From positions 1 through 17,512 of the forward strand of contig JABGOT010000106.1 in assembly GCA_018648985.1 (NCBI GenBank): 17,512 nucleotides of DNA. Direction: 5' to 3'. The stretch is from Candidatus Ruthturnera sp. (GTDB lineage: Bacteria > Pseudomonadota > Gammaproteobacteria > PS1 > Pseudothioglobaceae). The translations under genes were made by a program, and so were the position numbers. Shown here in pieces: positions 7,362 through 14,484 of the stretch. Each line of letters begins with the position of its first letter. Position 1 is the first letter of the stretch. The notes below the pieces were generated by a model that was not told where the DNA came from, did no database searches, and saw only the letters and a program-made list of their open reading frames with translations.

Positions 7362-7874
7362 CTAAAGCCACTCATCCATCAGTTGGTTTGCCTGTGTATT
7401 TAACTGCGTATAAAACTTCAATTCTCTTACTAGATTTTTAATTTTATTAAATTCTTCTGCTTTAAAAAAGTGGCTGATTTGCTCGATATTTTGCTTAATT
7501 TTTTGTTTGATATTATCAGTAAAATCATCTAGATCAAGCTCATTTTTACTTAACTCAATTGACTCTAGTTGCTCTCTTAAAGCGATTTGATTCATCAAAA
7601 AATCTATATCCATCTGTGTGTCTTTTTCATCAAAGGCATTAATGCCTTGTAATTCCAGTAAATAAGTTGCTCGCAATAAAGGGTATTTTAACGTGTCATA
7701 CGCTGTATTAATCAGCGATGTATTTTGTAGGGCAATGAATTTTTCTTTGTCGCTTTTAGTAACGAAATTATCTGGATGAAATAGTGAAATTTGTGTCTGA
7801 TAAGACGATTCTAAAGCATTAAGATTAATTGAAAAATCAATCTCTAAAGAAAACAACGCAAAGTAGTTTTGCAT
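7362..7874 (-). CDS. hscB: Fe-S assembly J-protein co-chaperone HscB
   Basis: A 170-residue J-domain protein that brings IscU to HscA and stimulates the HscA ATPase. The N-terminal J domain has the required HPD tripeptide at H33-P34-D35 (within LFHPDNF) and the family opening NYFALFSLEIDFSI. The C-terminal helical part (about 85-170) corresponds to the IscU-binding domain and is lysine- and asparagine-rich, in keeping with the AT-rich genome. The overall sequence is diverged compared with the neighbouring Isc proteins, which is usual for HscB. It sits 12 bases after iscA and 3 bases before hscA. Confidence 0.94.
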   Translation of the reverse strand: MQNYFALFSLEIDFSINLNALESSYQTQISLFHPDNFVTKSDKEKFIALQNTSLINTAYDTLKYPLLRATYLLELQGINAFDEKDTQMDIDFLMNQIALREQLESIELSKNELDLDDFTDNIKQKIKQNIEQISHFFKAEEFNKIKNLVRELKFYTQLNTQANQLMDEWL

Positions 7875-7886
7875 AATGAAAAAATC

Positions 7887-8210
7887 TTAAACAGTAAATG
7901 ATTCGCCACAGCCACACTCAGCTTTGGCATTTGGATTATTAAACTCAAACCCTTCATTTAAACCTTCTTTAACAAAATCAACCTGCGTGCCATCTAAGTA
8001 AATCAAGCTTTTTGCATCGATAATCACTTTAACACCGTTGTCTTCAAACACGGTGTCATCGTCATTTGCATTATCAACAAACTCCATATTGTAGCCTAGG
8101 CCAGAACAGCCCGTTGTTTGTACAGACAAACGGATACCCATGCCTGAACCGCGGTTGGCTAAAAAACCAACAACACGCTCAGCAGCTGTATCTGTTAATG
8201 TGATTGCCAT
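7887..8210 (-). CDS. iscA: A-type Fe-S carrier/scaffold IscA
   Basis: A 107-residue A-type carrier that accepts Fe-S clusters, probably from IscU, and passes them to apoproteins, especially 4Fe-4S enzymes. The three metal-binding cysteines are C35 (TTGCSGLGY) and C99/C101 (AECGCGESF), the same positions as in E. coli IscA. The conserved NMEFVDNAND and DAKSLIYLDGTQVDFV segments are present. It lies 9 bases after iscU and 12 before hscB. SufA and ErpA are related; operon position and length favour IscA. Confidence 0.96.
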   Translation of the reverse strand: MAITLTDTAAERVVGFLANRGSGMGIRLSVQTTGCSGLGYNMEFVDNANDDDTVFEDNGVKVIIDAKSLIYLDGTQVDFVKEGLNEGFEFNNPNAKAECGCGESFTV

Positions 8211-8219
8211 TTTTTTAAG

Positions 8220-8597
8220 TTAAGCTTTGTTTTTAATGTCGCTAATCGCCGCTTTAATTGCATCTTCAGCTAACACTGAACAGTGAACCTTAACCGGTGG
8301 TAATGCTAATTCTTCCGCAATATCAGTATTTTTAATTTCGGCCGCCTCATCTAGCGTTTTACCTTTAACCCATTCAGTTAATAATGAGCTTGATGCAATA
8401 GCTGAACCACAACCATAAGTTTTAAATTTTGCATCTTCAATCACGCCATCGTCATTAATTTGAATTTGTAAGCGCATTACATCACCACAAGCCGGTGCAC
8501 CGACCATACCTGTGCCGACGTTTTTAGCGTCTTTGTCTAATACACCTACGTTGCGTGGGTTTTCGTAATGATCTAGTACTTTTTCACCGTATGCCAT
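8220..8597 (-). CDS. iscU: Fe-S cluster scaffold protein IscU
   Basis: The 125-residue scaffold on which IscS-derived sulfur and iron are assembled into a cluster. Ligands are C37, D39, C63, H105 and C106, all at E. coli numbering, and the HscA recognition motif LPPVK is at 99-103. The start MAYGEKVLDHYENPRNVG is typical. A clear Shine-Dalgarno sequence (AGGAG) lies 8 bases before the ATG. The 77-base gap separating it from iscS is the only sizeable gap within the operon. I see no good promoter or stable hairpin there, though the strong ribosome site suggests iscU may be translated at higher rates, fitting the need for excess scaffold. Confidence 0.97.
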   Translation of the reverse strand: MAYGEKVLDHYENPRNVGVLDKDAKNVGTGMVGAPACGDVMRLQIQINDDGVIEDAKFKTYGCGSAIASSSLLTEWVKGKTLDEAAEIKNTDIAEELALPPVKVHCSVLAEDAIKAAISDIKNKA

Positions 8598-8674
8598 CTT
8601 ATTTCTCCTAGTAATTCTTATATTGTCATTCTAACCTTTTATAGACTAGATAATCCTTGTATTTTGTGTCGTGA

Positions 8675-9889
8675 TTAGTGCGCAGCCCACTCAACTTTAC
8701 TTAAATCAACACCGTCTTTAAACATATCCCACAATGGTGATAAATCACGTAATTTTTGCACTTTTTCGCGTACCAAATCAATCGCCTTATCAATGTCCTC
8801 TTCTGTCGTGTAGCGACCAATACTAAAGCGAATAGAGCTATGCGCTAATTCATCATTCAAGCCTAGTGCACGTAATACGTATGATGGTTCAAGACTGGCT
8901 GATGTACAAGCAGAACCAGAAGATACTGCAATAGAATTAATTGCCATCATTAATGACTCGCCTTCTACATAGTTAAAACTAATGTTGAGGTTGCCTGGGA
9001 TACGCTGATCCAAATCGCCATTTACCTGCACTTCTTCCATGTCAGAAAAACCAGCTAACAGACGATCACGCAATATTACAATTTTTGCATTCTCTTCAAA
9101 CATTTCTGCTTCAGCAATTGCGAAGGCTTCACCCATGCCAACAATTTGGTGAGTAGCTAACGTGCCCGAACGCATGCCACGCTCATGGCCACCACCGTGC
9201 ATTTGCGCCTCAAGGCGAACACGTGGCTTACGACGCACATACAAAGCACCCATGCCTTTAGGGCCATAGATCTTATGTGCTGAAAAACTCATTAAATCAA
9301 CGGGTAAGGTTGATAAATCAATTGCCACCTTGCCAGCAGATTGCGCCGCATCAACGTGGAAAAACACCTTACGTTCACGACAAATATTGCCAATGGCCTC
9401 AATGTCTTGAATCACGCCAATTTCGTTATTCACGTGCATAATAGAAACCAGTAATGTTTGATCTGTAATTGCAGCTTTTAAAACAGCTAAATCCAATAGG
9501 CCATTTGGCATTGGGTCTAGATAGGTTACCTCATAACCTTCTCTTTCTAACTGACGACATGTGTCTAATACAGCTTTGTGTTCAGTTTTAAGGGTAATGA
9601 TGTGGTTGCCTTTTTTCTTATAAAAATGTGCAATACCTTTAATTGCTAAGTTGTCTGATTCAGTAGCACCTGAAGTCCAAACAATTTCTTTTGGATCTGC
9701 GCCAACTAAGCTAGCCACTTGTTTTCTGGCATTTTTTACTGCCGTATCTGCCTGCCAGCCATAATAATGAGAATTAGAGGCTGGATTACCAAAATCTCCA
9801 TCCATGGTTAAGTATTGCATCATTTTTTCAGCCACGCGCTTATCCACAGGAGTAGTCGCTGAGTAATCCATATATGTAGGTGTTGACAT
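8675..9889 (-). CDS. iscS: Cysteine desulfurase IscS
   Basis: A PLP-dependent class V aminotransferase-fold enzyme of 404 residues that converts cysteine to alanine and delivers persulfide sulfur to IscU, tRNA thiolation enzymes and others. The PLP lysine is K206 in SFSAHKIYGPKG and the catalytic cysteine is C328 in SSGSACTSASLEPSYV, both at E. coli positions. The HVDAAQSAGK segment (178-187) supports the cofactor. The C-terminal end, DLSKVEWAAH, is the typical IscU-binding tail, so the protein is complete. Its start lies 5 bases after iscR, and the ribosome site (AAAGGA) falls within the iscR 3' end, so translation is probably coupled. CysE just upstream makes the precursor of its substrate, and TtcA further upstream is a probable sulfur acceptor. 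Confidence 0.98.
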   Translation of the reverse strand: MSTPTYMDYSATTPVDKRVAEKMMQYLTMDGDFGNPASNSHYYGWQADTAVKNARKQVASLVGADPKEIVWTSGATESDNLAIKGIAHFYKKKGNHIITLKTEHKAVLDTCRQLEREGYEVTYLDPMPNGLLDLAVLKAAITDQTLLVSIMHVNNEIGVIQDIEAIGNICRERKVFFHVDAAQSAGKVAIDLSTLPVDLMSFSAHKIYGPKGMGALYVRRKPRVRLEAQMHGGGHERGMRSGTLATHQIVGMGEAFAIAEAEMFEENAKIVILRDRLLAGFSDMEEVQVNGDLDQRIPGNLNISFNYVEGESLMMAINSIAVSSGSACTSASLEPSYVLRALGLNDELAHSSIRFSIGRYTTEEDIDKAIDLVREKVQKLRDLSPLWDMFKDGVDLSKVEWAAH

Positions 9890-9894
9890 ATTCT

Positions 9895-10314
9895 TTATAG
9901 TCCTTTGTTTAGTTGATGATCATCGATCACTTGTTGTAAATTTTTACTGCTTAAAAATGTTCTAATTTGGTCGCTCACTTCACACCAAAGCTGGTGAGAA
10001 ATACATTGTTTTCCATTGTGACAACCAACCCCGCCCTTGCAACGACGAAGGTCGATGTTTTCATCAACCGCTTCGATAATTTGAGTTAAAGTAATGTCTT
10101 CTGCTGCTGTATCTAACAGGTAACCGCCGCCAGGTCCACGCACACTTTTAACCAATGCTGCTTTTCTAAGTTTGGCGAATAATTGCTCAAGATAAGACAA
10201 TGAGATATTTTGTCTTTGTGAAATAATATCAAGCGTAATAGGCTTGCCAGTACTATTAGATGCTAGATCTAACATAGCTGTTACGGCGTAACGGCCTTTT
10301 GTTGTTAATTGCAT
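9895..10314 (-). CDS. iscR: Rrf2-family Fe-S-sensing transcription regulator IscR
   Basis: A 139-residue winged-helix regulator that, with a [2Fe-2S] cluster, represses the isc operon, and without it controls other genes. The N-terminal helix-turn-helix (MQLTTKGRYAVTAMLDLA, with ISLSYLEQLFAKLRKAALV as recognition region and RGPGGGYLL wing) is typical. The cluster ligands C92, C98, C104 and H107 match E. coli IscR exactly. An AAGGA ribosome site precedes the ATG. The first gene of the isc operon, it has a palindrome matching an IscR site overlapping its own promoter (10343-10374), so negative autoregulation is the expected control. It is slightly shorter than E. coli IscR (162), lacking the variable C-terminal tail. 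Confidence 0.97.
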   Translation of the reverse strand: MQLTTKGRYAVTAMLDLASNSTGKPITLDIISQRQNISLSYLEQLFAKLRKAALVKSVRGPGGGYLLDTAAEDITLTQIIEAVDENIDLRRCKGGVGCHNGKQCISHQLWCEVSDQIRTFLSSKNLQQVIDDHQLNKGL

Positions 10315-10342
10315 ACTAGTCCTTGTTTTTTAACAGAACATT

Positions 10343-10374
10343 ATTATATACTTAACCAAGTGTTTTGGTCAAGT
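10343..10374 (-). promoter_or_regulatory. iscR promoter with overlapping IscR-type operator
   Basis: On the minus strand, TTGACC (10372-10367) and TATAAT (10348-10343) are 18 bases apart, giving a predicted start near 10336 and a leader of about 22 bases. The palindrome ACTTAACCAA-GTGTT-TTGGTCAAGT (10350-10374) has arms matching at 9 of 10 positions and covers the -35 and the spacer. Its layout, with TTGAC at one edge and an A/T-containing centre, resembles the type 1 IscR sites upstream of E. coli iscR, bound by the [2Fe-2S] form. Cluster-dependent repression of the whole operon is the inferred function. Confidence 0.8.
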
Positions 10375-10411
10375 AAAAAACCCTATTTTTTATAAGTCAA
10401 AACCAAAAGGA

Positions 10412-11110
10412 CTATTTGCTTTCGATTTCCAAATCCTTAACATTAATATCATCTTGATCTTTAATGTCAAGTTTTTTAGAGACGACATTAAGTTGTTCGT
10501 CCATATCGTGGATATGTGACAAAATTGAATTAATCGCCTTAACAGTAGGATCATCGACATCAGTGCCCACCGCATAAGATTCGAAATGATCTGATTTTGT
10601 TTTAGAGTCTTTTAGTACGCGCGCAGGCACACCAACAACAGTTTTGGCATTGTCAACTGATTTGACTACTACTGAGTTAGAGCCAACACGAACATCATCA
10701 CCCAAAGTAATCGGGCCCAAAATTTTAGCACCGGCGCCAATGACTACGTTATTGCCCAATGTCGGGTGGCGTTTGCCTTTTTTCCACGTGGTACCACCTA
10801 AAGTAACCCCATGATAAAGCGTACAATCATCGCCAATTTCTGCTGTTTCACCAATCACGACACCCATGCCATGATCAATAAAGAAGCGTCGACCAATCAC
10901 CGCACCAGGGTGAATTTCAATGCCAGTAATCCATCGCGCCAGCATAGAGATAAATCGTGCCAGCCATTTAAGTTTTAACAACCATAGGCGATGCGTCAAG
11001 CGATAAAGTAGCATCGCTTGAACACCGGAATAACAAGTAATTACCTCGAAAGTATTTCTTGCCGCGGGGTCACGATCAAATACACTTTGAATGTCTTCAA
11101 TAAATTTCAT
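10412..11110 (-). CDS. cysE: Serine O-acetyltransferase, EpsC/short CysE type
   Basis: Transfers acetyl from acetyl-CoA to serine, giving O-acetylserine, the first committed step of cysteine synthesis. From ATG 11110 the product is 232 residues. It lacks the long N-terminal domain of E. coli CysE, has the short opening DIQSVFDRDPAARNTFEV, then a left-handed beta-helix of hexapeptide repeats (about 65-165) with catalytic-site D79-H80 (FFIDHGMGVVIGETAEIG) and H100 (LYHGVTLGGT). A charged, helical tail (about 170-232) ends in ESK, so the C-terminal isoleucine used for binding CysK is absent. A TTG at 11116 could extend it by two residues but a stop lies just upstream in frame, so no longer form exists. 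No Shine-Dalgarno sequence is present; see the promoter entry. Placement of cysE directly before iscR is also known from Azotobacter vinelandii. Confidence 0.94.
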   Translation of the reverse strand: MKFIEDIQSVFDRDPAARNTFEVITCYSGVQAMLLYRLTHRLWLLKLKWLARFISMLARWITGIEIHPGAVIGRRFFIDHGMGVVIGETAEIGDDCTLYHGVTLGGTTWKKGKRHPTLGNNVVIGAGAKILGPITLGDDVRVGSNSVVVKSVDNAKTVVGVPARVLKDSKTKSDHFESYAVGTDVDDPTVKAINSILSHIHDMDEQLNVVSKKLDIKDQDDINVKDLEIESK

Positions 11111-11116
11111 GGGCAA

Positions 11117-11125
11117 ATTATATCA
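11117..11125 (-). promoter_or_regulatory. Extended -10 promoter directly abutting the cysE start
   Basis: The minus strand reads TGATATAAT at 11125-11117, a perfect extended -10 (TGN-TATAAT). With the normal offset of seven bases the transcript would start at 11110, the A of the cysE ATG, producing a leaderless mRNA. The only -35 candidates are weak (for example TTAAGT at 11146-11141), as is common for extended -10 promoters. The lack of any ribosome site before cysE agrees with leaderless translation. Read-through from the upstream acyltransferase gene, 50 bases away, is also possible. Confidence 0.5.
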
Positions 11126-11160
11126 TAGCGCACTTAATAAACTTAATAAGGCATCTCTAA

Positions 11161-12000
11161 TCAATAATCAATAACAGACTTGAAGCGCTTGTAGTTCCAT
11201 AAATATTGCTCAGGCTTAGTCTTAACCAAACTTTCAATTGCTTGATTCATTAATATTACGTCGTCTTTAAGATTGCCAGAATCTGACAAAACATTCACTG
11301 GTATCAAATTTAGCTCGTAGCCTTTACCTTTGTCAAGGCGTGTTGCCCAAGTCATTAACACCTTGGCATTATTTCTTCTGGCAAGCTTGACCAATAACGT
11401 CATTGTGCGTGCATCATGGTTAAAAAATGGCGCTAATACACTCCCCTCTTCACCAGGATCTTGATCTGGCAAAATACCAATTAATTCATTTTTTGCCAAT
11501 GTTCTTTGTAGTTTAATCACGCCTTTTTTATCAGCAGTTGCCATTGATAAACCACCCTGTTGTCTTTTAGAAATTAAGCAAGCCTCCTGCTCAGTTTTTC
11601 TTAATGGCTTATATAAGAAGGTTACTGGCTTGGTTAGTGATAACACCCTACCAGTAATTTCCCAACAGCCAAAATGTGGCACCAATAAGATAACTGGAAC
11701 ATCACTCTTTAAATGCGCCATACCTGTGGTTTGGGTGATATAAGTCGCATTATTTTTAAAGCTGTTAAACCAAATAAAGCCAGATTCACTCAAGCCTTTA
11801 CCGGTTTCAATTAAAGATTTTTTAATAAGGTCTTGCTGTTCTGCCTCACTCAAATCAGCAAAACAAGCTTGTATGTTCTTACTTACTACTGATTTAGAAT
11901 CGCTATTTGTTAAGTATAGGTATTGACCAATCATAGCACCAATAAACTGATTAGCTCTAAGTGGCAAGATCGAGAAAAAAGTTAAGATAAATTTAATCAT
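11161..12000 (-). CDS. LpxL/LpxM-family lipid A (lysophospholipid) acyltransferase
   Basis: A membrane-associated acyltransferase of the HtrB/LpxL family, which transfer secondary acyl chains onto lipid A precursors on the inner face of the cytoplasmic membrane. From the ATG at 12000 the protein is 279 residues, somewhat shorter than E. coli LpxL (306). It has a hydrophobic N-terminal anchor (MIKFILTFFSILPL) and the HX4E catalytic motif H109-FGCW-E114 in VPHFGCWE, followed by LPDQDPGEEGS and APFFNHDARTMT, typical of the family, and a C-terminal WNYKRFK. I chose ATG 12000 over ATG 12021 because AAGGG lies 8 bases upstream and it reduces the overlap with ttcA to 8 bases (GATGATTAA junction). 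Which acyl position it modifies cannot be told. Last gene of the ilvE-led run. Confidence 0.9.
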   Translation of the reverse strand: MIKFILTFFSILPLRANQFIGAMIGQYLYLTNSDSKSVVSKNIQACFADLSEAEQQDLIKKSLIETGKGLSESGFIWFNSFKNNATYITQTTGMAHLKSDVPVILLVPHFGCWEITGRVLSLTKPVTFLYKPLRKTEQEACLISKRQQGGLSMATADKKGVIKLQRTLAKNELIGILPDQDPGEEGSVLAPFFNHDARTMTLLVKLARRNNAKVLMTWATRLDKGKGYELNLIPVNVLSDSGNLKDDVILMNQAIESLVKTKPEQYLWNYKRFKSVIDY

Positions 12001-12742
12001 CGAGTAAACCCTTAGTTTCATCCAGCATTGGTTTCATTGCGCTAAGTAGATTTTTATACAAGCTGGGAATGCGTTTTTCCTCTTCTAACAACCACTGTTT
12101 AAAATATTCTCGCTCAGTGGGCATACTAAAGCAAGCCGGACAAGAATCAGCAATTACCGGTAAGTCAGCTAATGATGCAAAATCGGCCAGTTGACGCTCA
12201 CGCACATAGGCCATTGGGCGAATAATACGTAAATCTTTAGCATCGTTAATATAATGCGCTTTCATGGTTTGAATCTTACCATTGTGGCACATCGACATCA
12301 TTAAACTCTCGCTTAAATCATCCAAGTGCTGACCCAAGGCTAAAACGTTATATCCTTCTCGTCTGGCCACCTGATACATCAAGCCACGCTTAATTCTAGA
12401 ACAAAACGAACAATAAGAATCTCCCTTCATGCTTTCTTTGGCTTGCTCCATGACTGGAAACTCTTCAAAAAAATATGGTGTGTCAAATTGCTTAAAAAAA
12501 GCCTCTAGTGCTTGCGGCTCAAAACCTTCAACTTGCGGGTCAACAGTTATTACGCCCAACTCAAACTTAACTGGTGAATGGCGCTGAAAATGACGCAAGA
12601 TATGAAACAAGCTTAGAGAATCTTTACCACCAGAAACTGCCAGTAAAATCTTATCACCTGATTTAATCATGCCAAAATCACTAATGGCACGGCCAACAGG
12701 CTTAAGTAATAGTTTGGGTAAATTTATGCGTGGTAAAACCAT
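11993..12742 (-). CDS. ttcA: TtcA-family tRNA 2-thiocytidine synthetase (PP-loop, Fe-S)
   Basis: A cytosolic PP-loop ATPase that thiolates cytidine 32 of tRNAs, using sulfur relayed from IscS and a labile Fe-S cluster. The 249-residue protein has the PP-loop SGGKDS (37-42), a first cysteine pair C111-SF-C114 (CSFCSRIKRG) and a second pair C201-PA-C204, matching the CxxC pairs around E. coli TtcA C122/C125 and C222/C225. The start region LLKPVGRAISDFGMIKSGDKI aligns with the E. coli N-terminus, supporting ATG 12742. It is shorter than E. coli TtcA (311), with GQHLDD in place of GHHRDD, so it may belong to a TtcA-like subgroup. It overlaps the M61 gene by 19 bases and the acyltransferase gene by 8. 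Dependence on the isc operon nearby is a natural functional link. Confidence 0.87.
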   Translation of the reverse strand: MVLPRINLPKLLLKPVGRAISDFGMIKSGDKILLAVSGGKDSLSLFHILRHFQRHSPVKFELGVITVDPQVEGFEPQALEAFFKQFDTPYFFEEFPVMEQAKESMKGDSYCSFCSRIKRGLMYQVARREGYNVLALGQHLDDLSESLMMSMCHNGKIQTMKAHYINDAKDLRIIRPMAYVRERQLADFASLADLPVIADSCPACFSMPTEREYFKQWLLEEEKRIPSLYKNLLSAMKPMLDETKGLLDD

Positions 12743-14484
12743 TGTTTTTGTCTTTTTAAAGTGTCTTTAGATAGATTGTCAATGATACTAAGAGTGCAAA
12801 ATGTTGGCTCGCTATTGGTTATTGTAACGCTTAATTCACTTAATAACTCGTCTCTTAGAATACCAACTTGGATTACACCACCTTCGGTGTAAGAGTCAAT
12901 CGCACTTGCTAAGTCTTTAGCTTGTACTTTAATGCCATCAATACTGATGATTTTATCGCCAACATACAGGCCCGCTACCTGAGCGCAAGTATCATCTAAC
13001 ACGTGGGTGATAATCGCAAACTCTTGGGCTTTGTTAATGCCAATACCAAAGTTGGATAATTCTCCTTTTTTATGGCTAAATTCACAATTGATACCCACAT
13101 AATCAAATGCTTGTTTGAGTGGTAACTCGCTCACACCATACAAATAGTCATCAAAGAATTTGGTAAAATCACTTTGGGTTAAATGCTCAACAATTTTTTG
13201 TACCGTATTATCTTCCAAACCAGTATCTTGATAACCAGTCCAAATCAACTTTAGCACATTGTCTAATGACTGAGTGTCATTACTACGGCTGCGAATTTCA
13301 ATATCCAGCACAAAAGCCAATAAAGCACCCTTAGTGTAATAGCTAACAATCGCATTTGGTGCATTTTCATCTTGCTGATAAAACTTAGTCCAAGCATCAA
13401 AACTCGACTCGGCTAATGATTGCTTATATCGACCTTGACTCTTTTGTACTCGAGTCAGTGTTTTGGCAAACAAAGTTAAATACTGCTCTGGCGACAACAG
13501 CTTGGTACGTAATAGTGATAATTCATCATAATACGAAGTGAATCCCTCAAAAATCCACAATTGTTCGGTGTAATTTTCTCGCCCTAAATTAAGCACGTGA
13601 AAGCTTGCTGGCTTGATGGTTTTGATCCACCAAGCATGAAAATACTCGTGTGAGCAAAGCGCTAAAAAACGTGTGTAATCAGACGTAATTTCGGGCTTGT
13701 CTTGGGTTGGTAACTCTTTTCTAGAGCAAATTAAACTGCTGGATTTTTTGTGCTCTAGGCCGCCATAACCCTTGGTTTTAACCAAGGTTAAAAATAAGTA
13801 TTCATCAAAAGGAATATCACCAAAGAAATCTATATGGTGTTGGCAAATTCGCATTAGATCAGCTCTTAATCGGGCAATGTCTGCTGCATGTTGACCAGTC
13901 AATGTCATGGCATGAGGCACGCCACTGACTTCAAATTCAAAGCGAGTAAAATCAGCCATCTCTACTGGATGATCAATCAAATCCTGGTAATTATCAGCTT
14001 GATAAACCTCGAAACCTTTATGTTTTGACTCAAGCTTTAAAGTAGTAGCGCAGCTCCAATCACCTAGCGTATTTCTTGCCGGATAATTAATTACCAATTC
14101 ACACAAGGCATCTTCAAAGCCAATAGGCTTTAAAAACACGCTACTGCCATTAAAAAAAGCACGCTCATTAGTTAAATAAGCACAACGCACTGACAAATCA
14201 AAAGCATACAATTCGTATTTTAATGTTATGTTTTCATCACAAGGCTGGGTAATCCAATGATTTTTATCCAGCTTTTTAATGGCGATTTTTTCACCACAAC
14301 TTTGTGCACTAATACTAACAATATGCTTAGAAAAATCTCGGATCAAATAACTGCCTGGAATCCAGTTTGGCAACGAAAAAACCTGCCCTAACGGGTTGGG
14401 GTTATCAAGCGTTAGCTCGACTTGAAAAATATGTGCGTGTAAGTCTTTAGGGGTGAGTGTGTATCGAACGATATTTTGACTCAT
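12724..14484 (-). CDS. M61-family metallopeptidase (glycyl aminopeptidase type) with C-terminal PDZ domain
   Basis: A zinc peptidase of 586 residues. The N-terminal beta domain (about 5-185) contains FSLPNWIPGSYLIRDFSKHI, typical of M61. The catalytic domain has GGLEHKKSS (241-249), the zinc motif H279-E280-YF-H283 (CSHEYFHAWWIKTIKP) and the third ligand, probably E313, in WIFEGFTSYYDEL. A PDZ domain follows at about 475-560 (GIGINKAQEFAIITHVLDD..., GLYVGDKIISIDGI). There is no signal peptide, so it is probably cytosolic. Characterised relatives cleave N-terminal glycine or alanine from peptides; the substrate here is unknown. It overlaps tolC by four bases (ATGA at 14481-14484) and ttcA by 19. 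Confidence 0.9.
   Translation of the reverse strand: MSQNIVRYTLTPKDLHAHIFQVELTLDNPNPLGQVFSLPNWIPGSYLIRDFSKHIVSISAQSCGEKIAIKKLDKNHWITQPCDENITLKYELYAFDLSVRCAYLTNERAFFNGSSVFLKPIGFEDALCELVINYPARNTLGDWSCATTLKLESKHKGFEVYQADNYQDLIDHPVEMADFTRFEFEVSGVPHAMTLTGQHAADIARLRADLMRICQHHIDFFGDIPFDEYLFLTLVKTKGYGGLEHKKSSSLICSRKELPTQDKPEITSDYTRFLALCSHEYFHAWWIKTIKPASFHVLNLGRENYTEQLWIFEGFTSYYDELSLLRTKLLSPEQYLTLFAKTLTRVQKSQGRYKQSLAESSFDAWTKFYQQDENAPNAIVSYYTKGALLAFVLDIEIRSRSNDTQSLDNVLKLIWTGYQDTGLEDNTVQKIVEHLTQSDFTKFFDDYLYGVSELPLKQAFDYVGINCEFSHKKGELSNFGIGINKAQEFAIITHVLDDTCAQVAGLYVGDKIISIDGIKVQAKDLASAIDSYTEGGVIQVGILRDELLSELSVTITNSEPTFCTLSIIDNLSKDTLKRQKQWFYHA

Noticed and set aside
8598..8674. Possible internal promoter or small RNA in the iscS-iscU gap
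   Set aside because: Only scattered TATA-like hexamers without a matching -35 and no stable hairpin were seen; the clear ribosome site belongs to iscU.
12001..12021. A longer acyltransferase starting at ATG 12021
   Set aside because: ATG 12000 has an AAGGG site at proper spacing and begins directly with the hydrophobic anchor; the upstream ATG lacks a ribosome site. The choice is probable, not certain.
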